Assembly (NCBI GenBank): GCA_015146655.1
Contig: VKHL01000130.1
Span: 1-64,000, forward strand
Length of the DNA stretch: 64,000 nucleotides
From: Ochromonas danica
Lineage: Eukaryota; Sar; Chrysophyceae; Chromulinales; Chromulinaceae
Direction: 5' to 3'
Part shown: in pieces, positions 1-12,000 of the stretch
How the letters are laid out: every line of letters begins with the position of its first letter
How positions within the stretch are numbered: position 1 is the first letter of the stretch
The notes under the pieces: generated by a model
Databases searched by the model: none
What the model was told of the DNA's origin: nothing
The model's input: the letters and a program-made list of their open reading frames with translations, nothing else
Position numbers and translations under genes: made by a program

Positions 1-415
1 TTCGACATTCTGTATCTCCGAAGCACAGCTTAGCTTCATGGAAGAAGACAGCTTCTGCATCAGACTTCCCAAGAAGAATACCATCCCTTAGGGTCGCTCA
101 TTGAACATTGCCGAAGCCTCGGACACAAATAGCTCACATCTTCTCGCAGAAGAGAAGATCTTCTTGTGGCAGTATGTGCATCATCCAAGACAGACTGTTG
201 TGTGGTCTGACTTGAGCTAGTAAGACCCTAGCCACGCTTAGGATGGTTCCAGGCCAAGGCCCCATAGGCCATATGTCATATGGCATCATATGGCCTGGAA
301 CGACTGCAGACCCCTCCTTGGCAGGACCAAGTTGTTCAAGCCCAGCTGTTACGATGACACTACATTCACCAAACAGAAGGTTTAAACAATAGCTGTAACA
401 ACATGTAACTAATAA
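1..415. other. Spacer without a recognised gene
   Basis: Open frames on the minus strand here have no recognisable domain and look like composition artefacts. A short AT-poor inverted motif, catatgtcatatggcatcatatg, lies around 271-294. I see no other element. Confidence 0.4.
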
Positions 416-675
416 CATAATCACCACCGCACAGCAACAACTCACCTCGTGCATACCACCTCCTGGTTCATTCGACGCTGTACAAAGATCAACCAGGGCT
501 CTTCCATCGGTGAAGCAGCTAAGCCTGGTCCTGCCATTGGTCAGGCATTGGGTCCTTTGGCTCTCAACATGGCTGAATTCTGTGAGCAGTTCAATGACCG
601 CACCAAAGGCTATGATAAGGACATCATCCTCCCCGTCAAGCTTAGAATAAGCCATGCAGATAGAAGAGCTTAGAA
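416..675 (+). pseudogene. Mitochondrial/bacterial-type ribosomal protein uL11 fragment
   Basis: The frame reads PGPAIGQALGPLALNMAEFC, then EQFNDRTKGYDKDIILPVK and LRISHADR. This follows the N-terminal domain of bacterial and mitochondrial uL11 (GPALGQ...NIMEFCKAFNART...PV), which binds the GTPase-associated centre of large-subunit rRNA. The frame is open from 416; an AG at 433-434 could be a splice acceptor. Similarity stops at 'DR', a stop codon follows two codons later, and no GT donor sits at the break. The missing C-terminal domain (the usual PPTS..LL segment) is not visible in the next 1.5 kb. No ATG lies near the homologous start, so upstream exons or a truncated copy are both possible. 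I read it as a broken or partial gene copy. A real gene with unseen exons is the alternative. Confidence 0.55.
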
Positions 676-1744
676 CAACCCCATGGCCACTGAGGAGGCG
701 ATGAGATGAGATGAGATGAGGCGACATCATTGGTATTCACTTCCCTACATCCCCTGCAATAGATCGCTGTGCCCCTCCTCTGCAGTAGTAGATTGCGATA
801 CCAGCAGCCACGGAATGGAAGGGTATACATACTGTGCATCAGAATGACTAACCAGAGACTGGATGGGTCGACCAGCTAGTTGCATGACATTCCAAGACTT
901 CCTCATCGTCATCCTCTTCCTCCAGTCGATCTCATTCATGTCTCAGATTGAGGAAAGAGGTCATGACTGCAGATATCAATGAATCAAATCATCACCTCAT
1001 CATGAGATGAGACAGGGAAGAAGACAGTCTGCTGGAGACTCTCCCCGCAGCAGATCATCCTCTTGTCTCACTCAGCACAATGGCGATAGCATCATCACGT
1101 GGTAAACGAAGTAGTCTACAAGCCAAAGCCGTCGCTTCCCAGAGGAGGCTGCGGCATGGCGGGAAGGGAGAAGACGAGCACTGACAGAGTGCAGCACCAG
1201 ACATCATCCTTCACGTCAAGACAGATCTTCGAGGTCTGTCTAGGAGAGTCTCTCACTCTCTAATAATACTTTCCTCCTCACTCACTCTTCATCGCTACCC
1301 TCTGACCCTCTGTGAGGTCTAGCCTATCAGAACTACAGCGTCAGCATTGTTGAACAGAAAACAGACCTTTCTCATGGAGTCAGAGAATGATCCATGACCA
1401 GCACATCTCAATAGTAATAATTAGACTAGTGTTATATGAAGTTTCTCATGGCTCATGTGATAAAATTTTCTTCTTCTTCATACCATGCAATGAGCTTTCT
1501 TCAGTGAGGCAACGAGAAGAACACCACACAACACTCTCTCATCTCCTGCACAATATAGATACTGTGGTCAGTTAGTGGGCATATTGAAATTGCTATCATG
1601 TCTGCTTTCTTTCTTCTCTGCTTCAGAAGGCAAAGAGAGAATAGAAGAAACAACAATCAGAATGAAGGCAAAGGAAAGGGAAAGTGGAGATGGAAGAGGA
1701 TGTGGTCGTACAGTATGTATAGTGAGGTGGTGAGAGAAACAGAC
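676..1744. other. Gene-poor spacer with a short ATGAG tandem repeat
   Basis: Four perfect ATGAG units occupy 701-720, and degenerate relatives (catcatgagatgag) recur near 995-1010. The rest is CT/GA-rich with no frame of recognisable content. Confidence 0.4.
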
Positions 1745-1862
1745 ATGATCGTTCATACTAGCACTACTGCACCCTAACCCGTCAGATCTAGGAAGTTAAG
1801 CGTGCTCAGGCGAGGCCAGTAGTACGGTGGGTGACCACGTGCGAAGCCCTCGTGACGATCGT
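1745..1862 (+). rRNA. 5S ribosomal RNA gene
   Basis: The 118-nt segment carries eukaryotic 5S hallmarks in order: ACCCTAACCCGTCAGATCT in the loop A/B region, then GGAAGTTAAGCGTGCTC (box A of the internal control region), then AGTAGTACGGTGGGTGACCA with CGTGCGAA (box C). The ends pair: ATGATCGT at 1745-1752 pairs with ACGATCGT at 1855-1862 as helix I, with one G-U pair. A run of four T follows, as expected for an RNA polymerase III terminator. It is a single copy in this window rather than part of a tandem array. The product is the large-subunit 5S rRNA, bound by uL18 and uL5. Confidence 0.93.
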
Positions 1863-2244
1863 TTTCTATTGTATTAGCTATTGTTTTGTTTTGTTTCTTT
1901 TTGTTTTGATTATTATTTTTACTTTTGCCTTTTGCTGTGCTTGACTTCATGGTCTTCTTATTCTTGCTCTCCTCTTCAATTTCTGGAAGAGAGGTGATGC
2001 TTTATTCAATCTCTCTTTATTCTGTCTTTCTATCATGTGTGTGTGTCATTCCTTCTGGATGGTCTCTCTGCTAAATATGGTCGCATTATAAAGCGATCAG
2101 GTTTGGTCAGATTGGGGGCTGACCAAAGCTTATCCTCGACTCCTCCCTCCTTCCCTCCTTCTTCATAACCTTCACTCTATTCTACTATTTACTACAACAG
2201 AGTCATCGTCACATCTTCTTGCTAGCCATCCCCCACAAGTCTCA
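1863..2244. other. Spacer with TATA motif and perfect hairpin
   Basis: A T-rich stretch follows the 5S gene. A TATAAA hexamer lies at 2087-2092. A perfect 9-bp inverted repeat (TTTGGTCAG / CTGACCAAA, 8-nt loop) lies at 2102-2127. A CT-rich leader then runs to the ATG at 2245. This could be the promoter of the downstream low-complexity ORF or part of an unrecognised small RNA gene. Confidence 0.35.
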
Positions 2245-2517
2245 ATGGACAGCTTCTCATTCAGCGATCATCACCCCAGCTTTGAAGATGAGCAGTCTCA
2301 ACAAAATGATCTACACACACAGTATCTGCAAGAGTTGTTGCATCTGCTGATCTTTGGAGATGTACAAGCAGCCGCAGCACCAGGTGGACTGCCCCACGAA
2401 GAACACTCCTCCTCCTCCACAACAAGAAGATCCTTTTCTGCTATGATGCGATACTATGCCATGCAAGCATTCGTCTTGTTTCCTCCCACAACCTCCACAG
2501 AAGAATTGGTCTCGTAG
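2245..2517 (+). CDS. Possible low-complexity protein of unknown function (weak)
   Basis: This 90-residue frame begins MDSFSFSDHHPSFEDEQSQQ about 150 bp after a TATA box and a pyrimidine-rich leader. It is rich in Ser, Gln, His and Ala and has no recognised domain. Past its stop, other frames continue with coding-like low-complexity text: NWSRRQQTVFEHSIRFSEG near 2510-2570 and MMSGQSLLGAGLVSPIPFP near 2690-2750. The real product may be a longer spliced protein reaching about 2825, but I could not find convincing splice sites of normal length. Composition alone could also explain it. Confidence 0.22.
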   Translation: MDSFSFSDHHPSFEDEQSQQNDLHTQYLQELLHLLIFGDVQAAAAPGGLPHEEHSSSSTTRRSFSAMMRYYAMQAFVLFPPTTSTEELVS

Positions 2518-2934
2518 ACAACAAACAGTCTTTGAGCATTCAATTCGCTTTAGTGAAGGAATACTACCAGTTGTACTACCACTTGGTACTACCACTACCT
2601 CTTCACAGGGTAGAGAGTGATTCAATACAGAGGGTAACAGTAGACCTCCTCCTCCTCCTGCTTCTGCTGCTGCTACCTGGTAGTTGTTGTCATGATGAGT
2701 GGACAATCTCTCCTAGGCGCTGGTCTTGTATCGCCCATACCCTTCCCTCTGCTACCTCTCTCCTCCTCCTCCTCCTGCTGCTGCTCCTCATAGTTTTCAT
2801 TGTTGTTGCTCATCAGCAGTCCAGATAGCTAGACAGCCAGACTATAGCCAGACTTGGTTGTTGATTGGGTTGTTCTTTACACTGCCGCCTAACGTTATCG
2901 ACTAGACCTATTATTGACTTATTGTTGTTCGAGC
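2518..2934. other. Spacer with trinucleotide-rich tracts upstream of TBCE
   Basis: CTC/CTG-rich runs at about 2642-2676 and 2755-2790 give poly-Leu or poly-Ser in translation. They resemble short microsatellites or Ser-rich coding sequence; see the low-complexity ORF just upstream. Confidence 0.3.
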
Positions 2935-4687
2935 ATGATTGACTCTTTGGAAAGCTACCAAGGCTTTGCACTAGGTGGAAGGGTCCAGGATGTGGATGGC
3001 TTCAAGGCCACCATCCGCTACATAGGACCCGTCATAGCTGCGACTGACAAGAACGAGATTTGGCTGGGAGTGGAGTGGGACAGTCAAAGCAGAGGCAAAC
3101 ACGATGGCTCTTGTGTAGACGATAAGGGTGTCTTGCACCGCTATTTTCATTGTCGCCCTGGTTCTGGCTCGTTTATCAGGACTGGCAAGGTGACGAGCGG
3201 TGTTTCTCTTTGCGCCGCGCTGTCTGATCGTTATGGCCAGCCTCACGACCTTGCAGCTGGCGGTGAGCGGCTCTTATCAGATGCCTTTGTGAGGACCTCT
3301 AAAGGCAACCAGAGACCCATCGAGTTCGTCGGAGCGGACAATATTCGCTCCCATCAGCAACTGTCCTCGTTGCTCAAAGCCTCGGCCAGGAATGCTTCCA
3401 TTGCTTGTGCATGTCGCGGAGAGGAAGATTTGCAAAGCCTGGCGGGTCATTTGCAAGAGCTCGACTTGCAAGATAATCTCCTTTCTAGATGGGAAGAAGT
3501 TTTCGCGATTATTTCTAATTTGCGTCAGCTGCGAGTCCTCTTGCTGCACGGCAACAAACTGCAACCTCTGCTGCCGCAGTTTCTACCCCAGAGTGCTTTT
3601 GATAACCTCAAAATTGTTGCTCTAAATGGGTGTGGATTGCATTGGAAAGATGTGCGCTTGTTTGGAGAAGTGGTCCCAGCCGTCGAAGAGCTTTACCTCG
3701 CCAACAATCCCCTTAGCGAGGATTTCCCTTTATCGTCAGAGGATTGCGATGAAGAGCGGAGTGAAAGTGTGTGTGACGATGAAGCAAAAGCTTTCAATTG
3801 TGTGCGCATTCTTGATCTAACTAGTTGTGGTTTGCAATCTTGGTCGCAAGTTTGCTATTTTGGAGGAAAACACGGAATGGAACAATTGCAAGAGCTGCTC
3901 TTGGATGCGAATCCCATCTCACACATTCTTCCGTGCGAAGAAGGTCTATTCTCTCGCTTACAGCGCATTTCCATTGCTCAAACACTGTAAGTGTGCTCTC
4001 TTCAGTGTGTTCAGTGCACATCTAGTAAACACACACACATATGTCTTGCATGTGATTAGGTTGTCTTCTTGGGGAGATATCGATCATCTGAACTCTCTTC
4101 CATCACTCGTAATGCTTCGCTGCTCTCAAGTTCCTCTCTTCTCACATAAAGGTGCCTCCGAGGTGCGCCCGGTGGTCATTGCGAGGCTTCCCAAACTAGC
4201 TGTTTTCAACGGATCGTCTATCACCGCGAAAGAAAGAGTAACGGCGGAGAAGCATTATTTACGAATCGTGTGGCAGGAGATCGCTGGAAGGTCAACGGAA
4301 GATGTTTCGGGCGTGCTTTCTTTGCTTCATCCGCGCTTTCAGGAGCTTTCCACAACCTACGCGGACGATTTGGCTCTTTTCACCAAAGTCACGACCGCCC
4401 AGAATGGGCAGAAGTCTCTCTTGGGCGATTTGGTCTCCGTTACGTTCATCAACTTTTCGTTTTCGACTAATGGATCACTTGAGCCGATCGTTAAACGTCT
4501 TCCGCGGTCACTGACTGTTGGCAAGTTGCGAGCTTTGGTGAAACAGAATTACGGACTCGATCCAGCCGCACAAAAGCTATCTCTGCGTGTCTTCAAGGAC
4601 TCACCGCCCATGATATTAGAAGATGAAGCTACTACCTTACAATACTATGGAATTCAAGATGGAGCGGAAATATTCATCAACGAATAA
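2935..4687 (+). CDS. TBCE: Tubulin-specific chaperone E (TBCE)
   Basis: Two exons (2935-3986, 4060-4687) encode 559 aa. TBCE works with cofactors D and C to assemble and dissociate alpha/beta-tubulin dimers in the cytosol. All three family domains are visible. An N-terminal CAP-Gly domain (about residues 12-85) contains GVEWD, GKHDGS (the GKNDG-type tubulin-tail-binding motif) and GSGSFIRTGKV. A leucine-rich repeat block (about 140-400) contains LQELDLQDNLLSRWEEV, VEELYLANNPL and LLLDANPI. A C-terminal ubiquitin-like domain ends in LQYYGIQDGAEIFINE. The intron splits an LRR, and splicing restores the family-typical LLSSWGDIDHLNSLPSL. ATG at 2935 is preferred because the CAP-Gly begins directly after it. 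Length is close to human TBCE (527 aa). Confidence 0.95.
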
Positions 4688-4982
4688 TGATCGTAATTGT
4701 TGAATTAATTGTTAGGATCAGATTTATCATAATTAACCCTAACTGAATCTATGGTTTAGACTACATCCAGGACATGTCTAACTATGGTCTACATGTACAG
4801 CAAATTATGATGGAAGACAAACCTAGCTAAATCTGGATATCTGGAGGTTTGGAGGTGGGGAGCCTTTCGCCCCACCAGAAGATGAGAGATTGAGAAGGCG
4901 ATTAGCGAGTTATAACTTCAGTTTTGGCTTTTCTTTTGAGGGGGAACGGTGAATGGAGGGTGGCAGGAAGAACGAATAGAAA
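4688..4982. promoter_or_regulatory. TBCE-XPO4 intergenic spacer
   Basis: This 295-bp AT-rich spacer contains one AACCCTAA telobox-like motif near 4734-4741. It presumably holds the TBCE 3' end and the exportin promoter. No gene is seen. Confidence 0.3.
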
Positions 4983-7900
4983 ATGTCAGACTTCATTGCT
5001 TGGTTCGAGCAGCTATGTCTTGAGCTATCGACGAATCCTCGTAGTGCTGCTGGCCAATTTGAGGCCCTCCGCAATTCGGAGACTGTCTTGGAGAGCTGTC
5101 AGGTCGTGGTCCAGTCGCCGGCCACTTCTCCGCTCGCCAAATTTCACGCGCTGGCAGCCGCGCAGTATGCCTTGTTCACGCGATGGAACAGTGGATCGTC
5201 CTCGACCGCTGCCATGCAGTGGAATCAGTTCCTCGAGCATGCCTTGAGTCAGATAGCGCAGGCCCGGAACAACTCCTTGCCTTCCTATCTCACCCAGAAG
5301 ATCGTCCAGTTCTATGTCTCTATCCAGAAGAGGTCCTGGCCGACAATGACGGAAGAAGAGCGAGCCAAGCTGTTCTCTATGGCCGTGTTGTGGTTGCGCG
5401 GCGAGGCGCCTGGCGCTCTGCTGGGCAGTCGCTTGCTGCTGTGCGCGCTGGAAGACTTCAGCTCGCTGCTCTTCTCCGACTACGGCCTCACCTTGACTGC
5501 CTTCAATCAAGCCAAAGTGGGATTTGAGAAGAACTTTCTTGAGAAGATCTTTGTTCTCGTTCTGAGCCAAGTCATGGACCTCACTGTCGATCCCCTTCTT
5601 GTGGACTGGAGGAACGCGAATCTGCTGGAGCTCCTCTTGCATCTGTTCAAAATTATCAATCAGTGTATCACTTGGGAATGCGGCGAGAAAGTCAGTATGA
5701 AAGGAAGTGAGGAGCAAGAGGGATCTAGTCAGCTCGCCACTCACAATCCCCTCCCAGCCATGGCCCCCTTGATCACACACGACCTCTTGCCCAAGACTTT
5801 CGCTCTTTATGCCCATCTCCGAGTGCTATCAACCAATGGCCAAGCAATGGATGAGAAGAGAGCATCGCTTCTTCTCGAGTTGAAAGCTTTGCTCTCCTCC
5901 CTCTCTCTCATAAATAACAAGAACTTGACAGAGGAAGCTCAGAAAGTTATGTTCGTCGATCTCTTTCTGGCCCAATCTTTGGCTTTATCTCAGCCTCATG
6001 TTCAGCGACGAACAATGCAGCTATTGACTTTTGATTCGGAGGACTACGAGTTGGAAGGAAACCAACGAGCCGAGGAGTTGCTGTTCTTTGTCCTTCTATT
6101 CACACAGCTGCTGCAAACACAAGGTCTCAAGGTACTTGGATACAGTGCCTACTTTGGTCCTGTCGTGTCTTTTCTGGGACAACTCACTCAAGTGATCAAC
6201 GGAGAGTTTGGCGCCCTCATTGCTGATGTCATGTTGCTTTCTGCGAGGTCGAACTACGAAAGCAATGGCTTGGAGAGTGATATCTTGAATTGCTGGCGAT
6301 ATGACTTACTCTCAGGTTTGTTGGAGATCTGGGTCAGCTTGCAGGATGATCATACGCTCCTTCAGACCATTCAATGGACTGTGGGACAGAAGAATGGATG
6401 CTCAACTGGCGAGCAATTGCAATTGGCAAACAATCTGACTACTTTTCTCTCTTCCCTCTCGTTGGAGATTTTCCCTTCTCTCTTTAGTCACCTGGTCCTA
6501 ACGTTTACATCTCTTTGTCTGCAAGAGGTGGATGTATTGGAAGATGAAGATCGCGAGCGAATATCTGAGGATCGATTGCATGATTGGTTAGTTCGTCTGG
6601 CTACCTTTGCACGTATGAACATCTCCTCAAGTCTGATGGCGTTGAATCAGGCGCTTCAAAGCATGCATGCGGACTTACTCAATATGGCCAACAACCGCAA
6701 TAAGGACATCTATTGCTTGGAGTACATCCGTCTCTCCATCCTTGTCCTTTCATATCTTCTGGTTGATGACTTCGCAAGTGATGGTAATAGTGACACTCCG
6801 GTGATTACTGTCGCCCTCCTGGAGGGTCTCAAGGATGATTGTAATATTCACTTGTTCATCAAAGTGATGGAGGTGTCGTTGATGATCTTGCAACAGCAGC
6901 TGTCCGCATCAGCCACATCCTTTCCAAGTCATGCTTGCAAAGACTCTCCGGCTGTCATTGAATCCATCTTTAATCTCTTCACCGCTTTGCTGAACAGGTT
7001 TATCGATCCTAACACCGAGAATTATAATTCCAACATGCTTGCGATTTATCCTTTTCTGTCCTCTACGCTGCAAGGTCTGTTAGAACTTGTTGGAATAGCC
7101 TCCTAGCAAAAGGGAATTTGACTAAAATGATGTTCTAACTGCTTTTTTAGGTGCTTTGTGGGATCGTCTAGTGGAGTTGTTGTTGCAGTCGTGCGTGAAT
7201 TCATTGAAAGTTTATCAATTCGAGCTTTCGGTCACAGAGAGTGCTTGTTTGTGTTTGGATGCTTTTCAGCGATCATGTAATCTACATCGTCTGCAGCAGC
7301 TACATTCCATTCTTTCGAGGCATCAGATGGAGTTGTTGCACATCACTATGCAGTTGAAGGGAGAGTTGCTGACCCGGGCTGTTCGTTCAGTTTTCTCACT
7401 GACGTTGAAGCTTCGGATGTATGATTTCATTCAACAGATTTTTGCAATTCTTATGGAGAATCTTTCCGCTTTCCAGGATCTCTCCGATGTTGCCACTGGT
7501 ATCGCTCAACATTCTGCGAAACGCAGCCGAGGTCTAGCTATGTTGTCTGCTGTAGTCAGGTAGGTTGAGAGATTCCACCCATCCTGTGGTTGTTTATTGC
7601 ATGTTCTCACCTTGTTATCTATGAACAGTCTACCAGCATCGGAAGTGGATAACTCTGTCTTCGAGGCAGTGCACGGTTTGGTTCAAATTCTCACCTCTAA
7701 CAGCACGAGGGGAGGGAAAATCGTTCTGGATTTGCTGCTGGAGCAGAGCGAAGAATTGGTAGATCCACTCTTGCGATGCTTAGAACTGGTTATGGAGCAC
7801 TTGTTGCTGCGTCTGCCTGAACAGACTACTAAAATTGTCTATGTCTTGATAATGAGACTTTTTGAGTTCTTTCAGAGACATATTCTCCGTGAACTAAGAG

Positions 7901-8850
7901 ATCGAATGGACCGAGCAGCCCCAAATGAGATGAATGCCCTTGCTGAAAGTTTATGTGAGAAGCTCGTGACGCTGCTATCAATACTGAATAGTCTTTCTTT
8001 GAAAGAGTTCATCTTGTTTGACGAAAGCCTTGCTTTGTCTTTTCTTTCAGGATGGAAGAGCAAGAACGACGACAATGTACTCCCTCACATTGTCCTCTAT
8101 GCACTCAGTTTGCTTCTTCCTTTTTGCTCCGCAGTATTCCTGAAAGAATACGTGGAGCTTGGCGAGGCTTTAGCTTCCTTGATTGTCTACATAGCATCAT
8201 CTTTCAAAGATACTTTCGTTGTCTGGGTGCAATCTCTTGAAGCAGATCAATGGCGGTACTTTCTACAGATTATTTTCAATCTAAGCATGCACATCAAACC
8301 GAGCATTGCTAGACAAGCTTTCCAGGCATTACAAATGATGGCATCCTACGAAGTGGAATCACGGCGTTTGTACAAACAAACTCTTTTTCCCGGTAAAGAC
8401 ATGGAATTTGTGATCACATTGCGATTCCTTCTTCGGATGTGTCTGGCTCCACAACTGCTTGACGACAGTTTTCTATTGTCTGCCGCCGGGAATGGTGCCA
8501 ACATAGTTTCTCCTCGTTCACAACATGGTCCTTCGATTGCGAAAGGTGGTTTGATCGCGGATCGACAAGATGCCTTTGCGAATACGATGATTGCCTTTGT
8601 GGTGTTGTGCGGCTCGCAGATAGTCCAGGATGTTATTGCTGAAACTCTCCAGCAAGATCTCCATCTCTCAGCCACCACTCCGATTTATGGACAATTCTTT
8701 CATTACTTTGGACTGTTGCTGTCTGATCGAGGAGTTAATCTATCAGCAGAGTTTGCCGTCTCATTACAGAAAGCTAATCGTCAACTGTTTGTAATGAACT
8801 TTCGTGAGTTTGTGGTCCATGTCTCCGCACTGAGTATTGCCGTGGCATAG
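4983..8850 (+). CDS. XPO4: Exportin-4-like importin-beta family karyopherin
   Basis: Three exons (4983-7074, 7151-7559, 7629-8850) encode about 1240 aa, close to human XPO4 (1151). Exportin-4 is a bidirectional Ran-GTP-dependent karyopherin; known animal cargoes include eIF5A and Smad3. The protein is an all-helical HEAT-like solenoid with no enzymatic motif. Family-like stretches are an LLEIWVSLQDDHTLLQ segment (XPO4 has LLESWLTLVQDDKH), LEYIRLSILVLSYLLVDD (XPO4 WLILVTGYLLADD), and LKEFILFDE followed later by VLYALSLLLPF (XPO4 LSKEFIDF...VVLYGVNLILPL). The first donor is a weaker GTCTGT, but splicing at 7074/7151 keeps the frame. Exportin-7 is the main alternative; the motifs above favour exportin-4. 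Confidence 0.8.
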
Positions 8851-9000
8851 ACTGCGTGGGAGTGGTCTCCAAATTAAAGTACTTGTTGTGGGCCTTCTGA
8901 TGAAACTAATTTAACACCAATTTTGCTTGCACTTTGTTTCTTCCTCCAAACTCGAAGATGATTATCAAGGTTAGTCACAAAATACATCTACTGCCGCAAA
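8851..9000. other. Convergent 3' spacer (XPO4 / HIRA)
   Basis: This 150-bp spacer separates two convergent stop codons. No gene is seen. Confidence 0.4.
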
Positions 9001-12000
9001 CTATGATGAAAGGCTGCTTTTAAGAGCCTCTACGATATGTCCCAGCAAGAGTTGAGCTTGGACATCCTTTTCACTCCCTACCGCCGGCATAATGACCTCT
9101 TGAACAATCTTTGCACCTTCTCCATCACTCCTCTTCTTTTCACACCATGAAAGTAGTCCATTAACATCTTCGCAAAGATCTTCTCTAATAAAAGAGCTGT
9201 TTCTCAAGAGAGTACAAACAAGCCACTCTACTTTGTGTGTTGCCTGGCAACGACAGCACACGCGCACAAAGTCCCTCAAGACGCTGTCAACAGCATTATC
9301 ATCCAATGCGGTCAGAAAGCGATCCTCTGCATGAGCTAAGGTTGCCAATGACGACCATTCGATGGCAGTCAGCGTTGCTCTATCAGTAGAGGATGATGAG
9401 AGCGTTGAGCCACGAGCTCGTACAATATCCAACAGCTCCCCCTGTCCCACTGCAATTCCCTGCTCTACCTCTCTCTCCCACTCTTCAATTGAGCCACTTT
9501 TCAGGCCAAAGTCTGAGGAGGGAAAAGGACGAAGAACTGGGAGACTCGGAGATGACAACACAAACAAATGGGACATGAGATGTTCCGACCCACTCAAACG
9601 CTGCCAGCATTGCATGGTGGTGTCAAATAGAAATACATCGTAATGCCCCAGCATCTCTTCCTTGGAAGAGGAAAAATAGAGCGACACCACAGGCATCAAC
9701 CGCACAGGATGCAAGTAGCAACGTAACACACTCAAGCGGAACTCCTGTTCTTCTGACTCTAAATTTAAATCCTCTCCTCTCTTTCCTCCTTCTCGTTCAA
9801 GCTGGGCAACACGTAAAGTTGTTTTCAAAGACACCCAAAGTGGTTGAAGCTCACAAGAAAGAACACGATGCAGCTTGATTTCAGCAATCAAATCGAAAAG
9901 GTGCATTTTACCATCAGCGCACAACACCAACAAGCGCAGACCTTTCCCCTCGCCTTTCAACAGACACACGTTGATGTGGGCTATCGCTGCTCCTAAGATA
10001 GCAGGAGGTAGTAATTTGAGGCCAGAGAAAAGGTCAATGATATGAAACGATCCATCCAATCCACCTACTAATACAATTCCCTTATTAATCGACTCATGCG
10101 GTTCAAGCATTTGCTCGTCTTGCTTCTTCCGCCGCTCACGCCATCTATAGGCCGCTATCGACACCGCCTCACATGCAAGACAAGACGTCCAATACACACC
10201 CTTGTCGACTCTCAGACAGCGCACTACACAGAGTGGCCCTCCTGAACGCGGTAGCTTAACCAACGCTGAAGGCTTTGTTACGCGCTCCACCACTACTTCA
10301 TGCACGCAATCAGCACCATAATGACTACTGTTACCACTACTTGAGGCCGGTGAGTTCAAAACATTCGAAGACAGAAATTGTACACGAGCAGATATTTGAG
10401 AACTTTCTCTCATGCTCAGGGCAGGACAGAGTAGATCCAGATTAACTTTCTCTCCTCGCAATATCACTTTTAGGAGCAGCCCTTCAGAAGGGTTTTCCCT
10501 CCTGGGTGTCTTTGAGATTGGCCCTCTTGCTGCATCCGGAGTTTCTCCGCGCTCTTGCGGCAGCTTGCGATTGTTCGATGGAACTGGCTGAGACGCTGTG
10601 AGCAGCACTGGACGAATACGCTTTTTGCCATTACCAATGTGTTCTACAACTTGCTCACGCAATGTTTCCATGGATGTTGTACTGTTGGCTTTGAACGACC
10701 CACTTAATGACTGACTTACACCAATGGTTGCAGCAGGATTAGGGAAGCAAGGAGGTAAAATGGGTGCCACAAGAGCAGTAAGAGAAGCATTGGATGAGGG
10801 ATCTTGCTCAGCTGTCAAGGCCAGTGATGGCAATGAAGCAGGCTCAGTTTGAAGATCATGTCCTTGGAAAGCCAGGACTGACGGTACATGCACCAGATCG
10901 CCATGGCCTGTACGCTCAGCGGGTAGCCGAGTAAGCAGATGCGCAGTCCGCTCCTCTGCCGTGAGCTCTCTGCGTATGCTTGGTGCTGTGAGATCAATAA
11001 GTAAAACTTCTCCAGTAATAGCACATGCCGCAACAAGGTCTCGAGCTGAATCCATTCCTAACACATCATTACCTGACAACCACGACAAATCTACCACTTG
11101 GCCAGAGAAGGCTTCGCTCAGAACCACCTCCGGACGAGAGCGTTGCGACGTCCAGATAGACAAGCTCCCTGAAAGATCCCCCAAGCAAAGAAGTGTGTGA
11201 CCGGTGGGAGTAGAAACAGAAGCAGATGAGGTAGAAGAAGCGGGAACAGATGTGGTCACAGAGTGGAAAAGTCGCGGAGAAAAACGGGCACAGGTCACCA
11301 CTGCACGATGCCCCACAAGATCTGCGACAGAAGACCATTCTCCGCGCGAGAGAATAATTGCCACATCTTTGCCTTTCTTTAACCCGCAGGGCAGGCAGGC
11401 AGCAAGGCCATCGGGTGAAAAGTCTAAACGACGGAATAAAGAAACGTCTGGAGCGTTTTCTGGCACCGAGGGCACGCTGTTGCACTGTGCGAAGCCTTTC
11501 TGGCTATCCCAAACAAGAAGATGATTATTGGCGTCGAGAGAGAGCAGGAAGCGGTCGAGTGGATCCCAAGCCAGGCCCTTCACGTGACAGTTATGACCGG
11601 ACAACTCGAAGGCAGCACTCTGCACCACCCCTTCGCCACCACCTTGACTGCTGTTGAAGAGATTCCAAAGAAGGACGCGATTGTCCATGGAGGCAGAGGC
11701 AAGAAGACTACCACTGTGCGACCAAGCCAAATGCAAGACATTGAGGCGATGGCCCTGCAACAACAAGCACCTCGTCCAGACCTCTCCTGCAATTGCACCA
11801 CCACTGACCTGCATCTGCCTATGGATGAGGATATAGTTATCATCACCTCCCGAAGCCAGAAACTGTCCATCAGGCGACCAACGGACAATGTTCACCGACT
11901 TCTCATGAGTGGTGCAAGTGGCCAGCAGCGCTGACTCCTCTGTTCCTCCCACTCCTTCTACTTCACCTGCAGCAACCAACTTACGCATATCCCAGAGCTT

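Noticed and set aside
134-730. 198-codon minus-strand frame
   Set aside because: No domain or repeat, and it lies opposite the uL11-like frame. Composition suggests a chance frame.
5025-5816. 263-codon minus-strand frame inside exportin-4
   Set aside because: It is a shadow of the real gene; the plus-strand frame carries the exportin motifs and splice structure.
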